A stretch of 20,747 nt of DNA from Ophiothrix spiculata (Eukaryota > Echinodermata > Ophiuroidea > Amphilepidida > Ophiotrichidae), in NCBI GenBank assembly GCA_000969725.1, contig JXSR01S062779.1; one strand, written 5' to 3'. A model generated the notes under the pieces. That model was not told where the DNA came from. It did no database searches and was given only the letters and a program-made list of their open reading frames with translations. This document shows positions 17,901 to 20,747 of this stretch, one piece after another (the first letter of the stretch is position 1; each line of letters begins with the position of its first letter). The position numbers and the translations under genes are program-made.

Positions 17901-20747
17901 GATGCATTGGCCAGCATGCATAGATTATCCATTTCTGGCTATCCAGGTTGGTACTTTTGTATGAGCTTGGAAGAGACTATGACTTCATCATGGATCTAAT
18001 GGCATGTGTCCGTCACGGACCAACCAAGGTAAACAAACAATTTGTTCAAATCATTGGGTTAAATCACAAACTGGACTCCCTGGGGCCAAAGGACTTACTG
18101 TGGCCTACATTAATTGGTGCAACCCTATTCACACCCTCATAGAATATACAGTTTTCGCACATTCAGCTCCAGCTGGACTTGAATGCGAAACGATCAATAC
18201 AGGTCATGTTTAAGAGTCCGAGAACTAACCAACCAAGCTAGTGAGATCTATGTTGATGTGATACAGAAAAAATAAAAAATTCATGGAACTTGGGGTTGCT
18301 TACGGAAGTTTAAAAAATGCCACAAAGTAATTTTAAAAATGTGTAAGAAGTCTTTTATATTGATTTGCAAAATATAACAATGAAAAGTGATGACTGAGCA
18401 GCAATCAACCACTACATAAATCCATTCTAGCATTAATTCAAGGTTTACGATGCCGAATTAAATATACAAACGCCCTTATTTCAAATGACAATGTTCTATT
18501 TTTGTGGGAGTATTGATTAATCAGTCACCTCTTATGCATGTGCTGGTCTCTGGAAGGTTTATCATCTGTTTTAAAACATGTAGGCACTTCAGTTTGGTTT
18601 CACTTTTCAGCGTTTTATTGTGGAAAACGAAAATTCATGGAAATCGTCCAAATTGTAACACAGAATTTAAATTATGTAACATGGAGAAATCGTGTCTTTA
18701 CATATACTTTACTAATATGACTACCAAAGTACCATCAATTAACTTTTACACAAGTTTCCAGATTATGTGATATTTACAGAAGAGCACCTTGAGATTTATT
18801 TATTTATTATGCATCATACAATGGTTACAAATACAGATAAATTTATATAGAAATTTATAGATTAAAATACAGATAAGTTTTTATTGAAGGTTGATACGGA
18901 CAACCACAGCCATCTGTGTCAAAAGTTGTCAGAGATTTATTTTTACTGTCACAGACATTCAGCTACTTTATGTCTAAAACTAAAAAAATATGCGTCGATA
19001 TTGCTGGCATCAAATATTTTCCTACCTTAGCGGATTCTACAGCTAAATCAACATCATATACAGTGGCTTTAGAGAGTTCACAAATAACGGACTCATCATT
19101 AGGGTTGATGGTTTTGTATTTGTCGCCATTATCAGCATCTACAAATTCATTGTTGATAAACAGCTGATGTGGGATTGTGATGTCCATGTTGTTAACATTC
19201 ATTTTAATCTGAAAAAAGAATGGAAAATATGGAATTGTGATGATGATGATAACAACTAGCTTTATCCTGTTTCCATGCTTTAAATTTCCTGCGTACTCCA
19301 TCTTGTTACTTAAGCGTTAAGTACATGCCCCTTACAGGCCTTCACGTTTCAGGCAAGTATGAGTGATCAGCTCACCTTGGAAACATTTGGAGTGCGATTT
19401 ACTACTCACCTGGAAAATTTTCAAGTCTTTTGCATTACAATTTATTACAATGCAATTATGCGCCAAACTGCTCACCATGAACTTTTAGGCGAGTGATTTA
19501 AAAGACAAGCACTGTAGTGTTTCACAATCACTGGAGCTAGCACAATCATGTGCTATAAATATCCAACTAAATAAATAAATATCTAAAAACAACTATGCAA
19601 CAGGTATCAATGACAATAACACTGTGAGTGTGAAAACTTATTCCCAAGGAAGACTGTATCTAGCAGCGCTGGGTTAATGTTTTATTTAGATTAAATTTCT
19701 GACGGTTATTGTTGCACTAATGATTGCCAATAGAGGGTTTGCAATTGGTAGGTTACAAGAAGAGTGAGAGCATTAATGCTCTATAGTAGTTACTATTCTT
19801 AAATAAAGTTTTGGGACCAATTTTCTCGTTCTTTCCCGACGTCAATTCTACTCAACACACCATTTTTCTATTTTCGCATGGGCCGGCAAACAAAAAGACC
19901 TGTAGCATAACATTCTTTGAACAGTATCTCATTGCCAAATTACACCTGATAATGATAAGATTATTCAGTACAACCTTTTAGTCATTTAGATTTTATGTCA
20001 TGGTATGAAGTACATCATCATTTTGATATGAATTTTAAACTGAGCAACCACACAACATAAATGACAGTCAGCGAATAAATCACTGACCATCCAGGATTCG
20101 AACCTGGGACTTTGGCATTACTAGCACCACGCTCTACCAACTGAGAACATCATCAGTTACAGGGATTCTGTTCATGCTCTGGCTCCAACAAGATTTCCGC
20201 AGCCCGCAAGGTGGAGGGAAAAAAAGACAAACAGTCTGCGTGAATGGAGCAATACGCTCCGTGCAAACCCTCTATATTATGCTGGAATCGGCAAAAATCT
20301 TCAACTCCACTGGTTTCAATACGGGAGGCTACAAATATACTGAGAGCATTACTTTTCTTAAATAAACTTTCAGGACCAACTTTCTCTTTTATGCTTAATT
20401 TACTGTTATTGATTCTTACATGAATAGGTTATTAACCCTAACCCCAAAGAATCTCAAAATATCCAAACAATTCTAAATGAATAAGAGAGAAAAATATGGT
20501 TAATAGGTATTGAAAAAAAATAATAATATGGGCTACAAAAATATGAATTACAGAGAGTAGAATAAAACCAAAAGACTTACAGCATCATATTCAAAGGCTT
20601 CATAGCCAGAGGCGAAGCTTTCCTGACTACTAGCTGAACAAATGCATCATACGTAGTGGAATCGAACCCCAGGCCTATGGGTGGATATTACAGGGCTACT
20701 TACAGCATCATATTCAAACGCTTCATCGCCTTCGCCTCTGCCTTTCC
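4532..20747 (-). CDS. ALDH1L: 10-formyltetrahydrofolate dehydrogenase (ALDH1L family), 3' part of a multi-exon gene
   Basis: The enzyme oxidises 10-formyl-THF to THF and CO2 with NADP+. In this family an N-terminal hydrolase domain releases formate, a phosphopantetheine arm on a carrier domain passes it on, and a C-terminal ALDH domain oxidises it. Thirteen minus-strand exons, listed separately, join in phase to about 508 residues: a linker of 14 codons plus a 494-residue ALDH domain, close to the roughly 500 of vertebrate ALDH1L. Visible motifs in order are [64 protein letters not shown] (general-base Glu), [11 protein letters not shown] (catalytic Cys), ESFGP and the tail KTVTVEY. The NKGENC, ATIE and [11 protein letters not shown] stretches favour ALDH1L over ordinary ALDH1/2. 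The 5' half is outside the window, so cytosolic ALDH1L1-like and mitochondrial ALDH1L2-like forms cannot be told apart. Confidence 0.96.
4726..5257. mobile_element. Unclassified DNA transposon with 8-bp target duplication and G/C-rich inverted ends
   Basis: The same 8 bases AAACATTT flank both sides (4718-4725 and 5258-5265). The left end reads CCGGGGGAGGGGGCCCACTC and the inverse of the right end reads CCTGGGGGGGCACTTAC. The interior carries AAGGGTA and TTAGGGT-type modules like those at 1-845. There is no coding potential. The 8-bp duplication fits hAT, P or Merlin-like insertion, but the ends do not let me choose. It sits in the last intron. Confidence 0.65.
5097..5176. repeat. Two tandem copies of a 40-bp unit
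   Basis: Units 5097-5136 and 5137-5176 (TTTTTGAATGCATGTATGTG to TTCCAAATTAGCA) differ at a single base, T at 5120 and A at 5160. The duplication lies inside the element at 4726-5257 and looks recent. Confidence 0.9.
5266..6073. other. Rest of the last ALDH1L intron
   Basis: This AT-rich intron sequence shows no gene, RNA or repeat that I recognise, only short simple runs such as the AT-rich stretch near 5520-5590. Confidence 0.4.
6074..6273 (-). CDS. ALDH1L: ALDH1L exon 12: [20 protein letters not shown]
   Basis: This 200-nt exon has one base of a split Asp codon, 66 codons, and one base of a split Gly codon. It reads [20 protein letters not shown] through [20 protein letters not shown] to GFGKDL. 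The acceptor is CATTGACAG and the donor GTAAGT. The oligomerisation and substrate-tunnel segment [13 protein letters not shown] is identical to that of vertebrate ALDH1L1. Confidence 0.97.
6395..6500 (-). repeat. tRNA-derived SINE fragment with an internal tandem duplication
   Basis: On the minus strand a B-box-like GGTTCGAATTC (about 6409-6419) lies downstream of an A-box-like TGACTAAGCGGTGG (about 6492-6505). Between them a 34-bp segment starting TCCAATTAAAGGGAGTGACA on the plus strand is present twice at a 35-bp period (6425-6459 and 6460-6493). The duplication pushes the promoter boxes further apart than in a tRNA. Confidence 0.55.
6808..6913 (-). CDS. ALDH1L: ALDH1L exon 11: EESFGP segment
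   Basis: This 106-nt exon reads [20 protein letters not shown], then [14 protein letters not shown], with split Gly and Asp codons at its ends. The acceptor is CTTGCAG and the donor GTAAGT. EESFGP is the ALDH motif that contacts the nicotinamide ribose. Confidence 0.95.
7422..7587 (-). CDS. ALDH1L: ALDH1L exon 10: [13 protein letters not shown] segment
   Basis: This exon gives 166 nt: 55 codons from [14 protein letters not shown] to GGGQVERP and one base of split Gly. The acceptor is TTATACAG and the donor [24 protein letters not shown] and [19 protein letters not shown] match the family closely. Confidence 0.95.
7588..8073. other. ALDH1L intron between exons 9 and 10
   Basis: No RNA gene or mobile element was recognised. 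A run of imperfect CCTGAAA/AAAA modules occupies about 7700-7850 (minus-strand TTTCAGG-type words recur), suggesting a degenerate short-period repeat. Confidence 0.4.
8074..8172 (-). CDS. ALDH1L: ALDH1L exon 9: catalytic Cys exon
   Basis: This exon gives 99 nt, 33 codons, phase 0 at both ends, from [13 protein letters not shown] to IHDEYVKRV. The Cys in GENCIAAGR is the nucleophile that forms the thiohemiacetal (Cys707 in rat FDH numbering). The acceptor is TTGCACAG and the donor GTACGT. The GTACGT donor was chosen because it joins ATTGAGGAAGTT of the next exon, matching RVVEEV in the family. Confidence 0.95.
8455..8745 (+). repeat. tRNA-derived SINE of a common deuterostome type
   Basis: A B-box-like GTGTTCGAATCC (about 8503) is followed by GTGGCCTTGACC and ACTTACCCTCACATGCTCC. 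This order of motifs is typical of tRNA-headed SINEs in echinoderms and relatives, which read CCTTGAGCAAGGCACTTAACCCTC or similar. It continues to GATGTAGAGCACCTTCAA. Both ends are diverged, so limits are approximate. Confidence 0.5.
8802..9160. mobile_element. 359-bp MITE with 32-bp terminal inverted repeats
   Basis: TATACTGTATAAATCTTGAA and on to GCAACAAG at 8802-8833 is matched by its inverse at 9129-9160 with two mismatches. The interior has no ORF. The class is not clear and no target duplication was assigned. It lies just upstream (in gene direction downstream) of the catalytic-Glu exon. Confidence 0.75.
9228..9327 (-). CDS. ALDH1L: ALDH1L exon 8: catalytic Glu exon
   Basis: This exon gives 100 nt: one base of split Ser and 33 codons from [10 protein letters not shown] to NMDMAVRQ. 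It carries the ALDH glutamate motif LELGGKSP, which supplies the general base (Glu673 in rat FDH numbering). The acceptor is CTTACAG. The donor GTTGGT is weak, the only one here with T at +3. Confidence 0.95.
9328..10412. other. ALDH1L intron between exons 7 and 8
   Basis: No gene was seen. It includes an AT-rich block with ATAAATTATGCTAATTAG-type words (9590-9640), a short CA run (9889-9900) and a perfect 17-base hairpin GCCCTTTC-A-GAAAGGGC at 10319-10335. Confidence 0.4.
10413..10506 (-). CDS. ALDH1L: ALDH1L exon 7: GFTGST coenzyme loop
   Basis: This 94-nt exon encodes [22 protein letters not shown] followed by PIGKQIMK and two bases of a split Ser. The acceptor is CTGTAG and the donor GTAAGA. 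The usual GSTEVG nucleotide-binding motif appears as GSTPIG, so the Glu common in ALDHs is Pro here. Confidence 0.95.
10507..11486. other. ALDH1L intron between exons 6 and 7
   Basis: No RNA gene or transposon was recognised. The short open frames at 10844-11068 and 11240-11443 have no similarity I know and are taken as chance. Confidence 0.4.
11487..11680 (-). CDS. ALDH1L: ALDH1L exon 6: NADP+-binding core
   Basis: This exon gives 194 nt: one base of split Gly, 64 codons, one base of split Gly. The acceptor is TTCCTCAG and the donor GTATGC. It holds [10 protein letters not shown], whose Asn in this family lines the active site, and [10 protein letters not shown], whose Lys belongs to the NADP+ pocket. 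It ends INILPGSG. Confidence 0.97.
11915..12479. mobile_element. TTAGGCC-A(n) element, host of a nested hAT MITE
   Basis: The ends are inverted: TTAGGCCAAAAAAA at 11915 and TTTTTTTGGCCTTAA ending at 12479. AGGGTCGGTCGGT appears near both ends (about 11944 and 12432) in the same orientation. A T(n) tract fills 11960-11988. Removing the nested element at 12116-12311 and one TCCTAAAC copy restores a continuous element of about 360 bp. Confidence 0.6.
12116..12311. mobile_element. 196-bp hAT (Charlie-like) MITE with 8-bp target duplication
   Basis: The ends CAGGCCTTCTCAA and (inverse) CAGGGGTTCTCAA are the classic hAT/Charlie inverted repeat. They are followed by GCGGCCCACGGGCCAAATCC, a sub-terminal motif common in that group. 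Identical TCCTAAAC lies at 12108-12115 and 12312-12319. There is no transposase, so it is non-autonomous. Confidence 0.9.
12643..13010 (-). repeat. tRNA-derived SINE with (ATTT)n tail
   Basis: On the minus strand the head AAGCTCAAACGGTAAGGCGC (A box) and CAAGTTCGAACCCTGG (B box) forms a tRNA-like region at about 12935-13005, with GCG in the anticodon position. The body runs to CGCACTATAAAACCCCAG and ends in TATTTATTTATTTATA. Its 3' part is similar to that of the element at 17727-18245. Confidence 0.75.
13222..13292 (-). CDS. ALDH1L: ALDH1L exon 5: short exon before the coenzyme-binding fold
   Basis: This 71-nt exon lies outside any ORF of ordinary length and was found by following splice phase. 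The acceptor CCATACAG is followed by [23 protein letters not shown] and GG of a split Gly, then a GTAAGT donor. It corresponds to [24 protein letters not shown] in vertebrate ALDH1L1 and bridges the neighbouring exons exactly. Confidence 0.95.
13293..14250. other. ALDH1L intron between exons 4 and 5
   Basis: No gene or clear repeat was found. The frame at 13503-13757 is a chance ORF. CACATTTGCATGTGGCAAA (about 13448) contains a short palindrome. Confidence 0.4.
14251..14286 (-). repeat. End fragment of a TAAGGCC-A(n) element
   Basis: ATAAGGCCAAAAAAAAATAA followed by TTGTTGTGTTGCCCTC matches the inverse of the right end of the element at 11915-12479 (TTAAGGCC, A(n), TTTGGTTGCCCTCC). Only one end was found, about 40 bp from the exon 4 donor. 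Confidence 0.5.
14329..14479 (-). CDS. ALDH1L: ALDH1L exon 4: [21 protein letters not shown] segment
   Basis: This exon gives 151 nt: one base completing Lys, then 50 codons from [10 protein letters not shown] to [10 protein letters not shown]. The acceptor is ATTTCAG and the donor GTGAGA, phase 0 out. [20 protein letters not shown] and the [12 protein letters not shown] helix are characteristic of the ALDH1L dehydrogenase domain. A fragment of the TAAGGCC-A(n) repeat begins about 40 bp past its donor. Confidence 0.96.
14535..14655. repeat. Foldback repeat built of AGACGCTA words
   Basis: TAGACGCTTTGAAGACGCTA (about 14571-14590) faces TTAGCGTCTCCGTTAGCGTC (about 14623-14642). Weaker inverse ends GATATACTAGC and GCTAGATTAAAGTATC lie further out. 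It looks like a small palindromic MITE. Confidence 0.6.
15170..15331. repeat. Long palindromic foldback, about 160 bp
   Basis: The left arm 15170-15239 (TTGACTGCTCATGAGGGTAA onward, with TATTGCCTCA, TCTTGAGACT and TACTATTTCCC) is mirrored by the right arm 15256-15331 (GGGAAATAGTA, AGTCTCAAGA, TGAGG, ACTATTGCC, GAGCAGTCAA). The loop is about 16 bases and itself partly self-complementary (GAGACCGGAGGTC). A further arm-like stretch, GGCAATAGTAAAATGCTATTG, follows at about 15365-15385. Confidence 0.8.
15711..16619 (+). mobile_element. 909-bp non-autonomous hAT element retaining a transposase start
   Basis: Identical 8-bp CCAGTACC flanks lie at 15703-15710 and 16620-16627. The element begins CAAG and ends CCCTG, fitting the CA...TG ends of hAT elements, although longer terminal inverted repeats are not obvious. 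The words TGGACCCCTTAAA or close variants recur at both ends (about 15821, 16507, 16530 and 16583). It contains a short ORF with a hAT-related N-terminus at 16192-16362. Confidence 0.75.
16192..16362 (+). pseudogene. Truncated N-terminus of a hAT/ZNF862-like transposase
   Basis: A 56-codon frame starts in the context AAGATGG and reads [20 protein letters not shown], then [20 protein letters not shown] before losing similarity and stopping at TAA. A basic stretch, then W-x(n)-F-W-L and a Trp-Cys-x2-Cys half zinc finger, is typical of the TTF/BED-like start of hAT transposases and the domesticated ZNF862/KIAA1586 group. The second half of the finger and the catalytic RNase H-like domain are missing, so this is the remnant of an internally deleted element. 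It has its own orientation, opposite to the host gene. Confidence 0.65.
16628..17432. other. Remainder of the largest ALDH1L intron
   Basis: This is AT-rich sequence between the hAT relic and exon 3. No gene, RNA or repeat was recognised. Confidence 0.4.
17433..17497 (-). CDS. ALDH1L: ALDH1L exon 3: short ALDH-domain exon
   Basis: This 65-nt exon encodes [21 protein letters not shown] plus two bases (AA) of a split Lys codon. The acceptor is TTTTCAG and the donor GTAAGT. It matches the AFENGRWGKISARDRGRLMY-type segment of ALDH1L proteins and joins AAG|GAA from the exon before in phase 0. Confidence 0.94.
17727..18245 (-). repeat. tRNA-Lys-headed SINE, about 500 bp
   Basis: The minus-strand head CTAGCTTGGTTGGTTAG (A box, about 18225-18241), GGACTCTTAAAC (Lys CTT-like anticodon loop, about 18205-18217) and GCATTCAAGTCC (B box, about 18174-18185) is tRNA-like. 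The tail GTGCACTATAAATCACC, then TTTGTTTATTTTTTATTT, matches the 3' end of the SINE at 12643. A short AGAAAG microsatellite (17849-17872) sits in the body. Confidence 0.65.
18246..19025. other. Rest of ALDH1L intron between exons 2 and 3
   Basis: No gene was recognised. GAGCACCTTGAGATTTATTT with a following ATTTATT run at 18782-18812 resembles a SINE 3' tail. The overlapping frames at 18504-18770 are not supported. Confidence 0.4.
19026..19208 (-). CDS. ALDH1L: ALDH1L exon 2: start of the ALDH domain
   Basis: This exon gives 61 codons, phase 0 at both ends, from [10 protein letters not shown] to VDLAVESAK. Its acceptor is TTTTTTCAG and its donor GTAGGA. It contains the ALDH N-terminal strand motif [13 protein letters not shown] and [13 protein letters not shown], both close to vertebrate ALDH1L1. 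An ATG occurs at the third codon, but splice phase and homology make the exon internal, not a start. Confidence 0.95.
19750..19836 (+). repeat. Diverged repeat, copy 1 (with 16-bp palindrome)
   Basis: GGTTACAAGAAGAGTGAGAG through TTCTTAAATAAAGTTTTGGG to ACCAATTTTCTCGTT resembles 20328-20391 in the same orientation. A perfect 16-bp palindrome, AGAGCATTAATGCTCT, is at 19767-19782. The family is unknown. Confidence 0.55.
20083..20155 (-). tRNA. tRNA-Thr(AGT)-like sequence (pseudogene or SINE head)
   Basis: A full cloverleaf can be drawn on the minus strand. The acceptor TGATGAT/ATGGTCA pairs at 6 of 7 (one wobble). The D arm is TCTC-AGTTGGTA-GAGC, the anticodon stem TGGTG/TGCCA with loop CTAGTAA (AGT), the variable loop AAGTC, and the T arm CCAGG-TTCGAAT-CCTGG is perfect. 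Positions 8 and 10 deviate (G8 and T10, where T8 and G10 are usual) and the acceptor has a mismatch, so a pseudogene or SINE head is likelier than a working tRNA. No T(4) terminator follows directly. Confidence 0.55.
20328..20391 (+). repeat. Diverged repeat, copy 2
   Basis: GGCTACAAATATACTGAGAG, CATTACTTTTCTTAAATAAA and CTTTCAGGACCAACTTTCTC align with 19750-19836, but this copy lacks the insert that forms the palindrome there. Confidence 0.55.
20581..20674 (-). pseudogene. Duplicated, frame-broken copy of the ALDH1L linker exon (pseudo-exon or poison exon)
   Basis: An acceptor (CCCATAG) is followed by a frame reading [18 protein letters not shown], which resembles the end of the ALDH1L carrier domain (STFGDFIQLLVRK in the human protein, from memory). 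The copy then ends with the same bases as the exon at 20704 (GAAGC, TTTGAATATGATGCT, GTAAGT). Between these, 11 bases (CTTCGCCTCTG) are the exact reverse complement of CAGAGGCGAAG at the matching place in the intact exon, and one base is missing. The exon is therefore 94 nt where 95 would keep frame. Spliced to the next exon it would read into TGA three codons past the junction. Only 29 bases lie between the copies, too few for an intron. An assembly artefact at the edge is possible. Confidence 0.6.
20704..20747 (-). CDS. ALDH1L: ALDH1L exon 1 of window (partial): carrier-to-ALDH linker
   Basis: The exon runs off the right edge. The visible 44 bases read [15 protein letters not shown] and end at a consensus GTAAGT donor in phase 0, which joins the next exon (IKMNVNNM) in frame. 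The acidic, Gly-rich segment matches the linker that follows the LVRKLRG-like end of the carrier domain in ALDH1L proteins. The same last 7 residues and donor recur 123 bp downstream in a damaged copy. Confidence 0.75.

Noticed and set aside
18963..19301. Start codon at the head of the open frame containing exon 2 (MEYAGNLKH...)
   Set aside because: The bases before 19208 are intron. A TTTTTTCAG acceptor and in-phase joining to the upstream linker exon make it internal.
20655..20680. GGGTTCGATTCC read as a SINE B box
   Set aside because: The same bases read as codons of the duplicated exon (GFDSTT) directly after a CCCATAG acceptor, and the following residues match the ALDH1L carrier-domain end. 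Coding origin explains it better.
1..20747. CRISPR arrays, bacterial operons or phage genes
   Set aside because: There are no regularly spaced repeats and no dense ORFs; the GT-AG exon structure marks the DNA as eukaryotic nuclear.

Overview
The window looks like nuclear DNA of an animal, most likely a marine invertebrate deuterostome such as a hemichordate or echinoderm. It is AT-rich, its only recognisable gene is split into small exons by GT-AG introns of about 0.5-3 kb, and the introns are full of small DNA transposons and tRNA-derived SINEs. The phylum is an inference from intron structure and repeat types, not proven.

One protein-coding gene is present, on the minus strand. It is the 3' part of a 10-formyltetrahydrofolate dehydrogenase (ALDH1L family). 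Twelve complete exons and one cut by the right edge join in frame from 20747 down to a stop at 4532-4534. They give about 508 residues: the linker after the carrier-protein domain and the whole C-terminal aldehyde dehydrogenase domain, including the catalytic Glu and Cys and the conserved C-terminus. Every junction is GT-AG and all phases agree. The N-terminal formyl-hydrolase domain and most of the carrier domain lie beyond the right edge.

Layout. 1-4531 is downstream of the gene: a GC-ended repeat (1-~845), a short inverted-repeat element (~1053-1515), an unexplained GC-richer patch (~1690-2141), an 897-bp TA-flanked mariner-type element (2211-3107), a repeat-poor stretch, and the probable 3' UTR with an AATAAA at 4056-4061. 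4588-20703 is introns and exons. The introns hold an element with an 8-bp target duplication (4726-5257), SINEs (~6395-6500, ~8455-8745, 12643-13010, 17727-~18245), a MITE (8802-9160), a hAT-type MITE (12116-12311) nested in an older element, foldbacks (~14535-14655, 15170-15331), a 909-bp hAT relic still encoding the start of a transposase-like protein (15711-16619), and a tRNA-Thr-like sequence (20083-20155).

The most interesting spot is the right edge. The exon joining the carrier domain to the dehydrogenase domain is tandemly duplicated with a period of 123 bp. The downstream copy carries an 11-bp microinversion and a one-base loss. Only 29 bases separate the copies, so they cannot be spliced together. 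Using the damaged copy would stop translation just before the dehydrogenase domain, so it could act as a poison exon.
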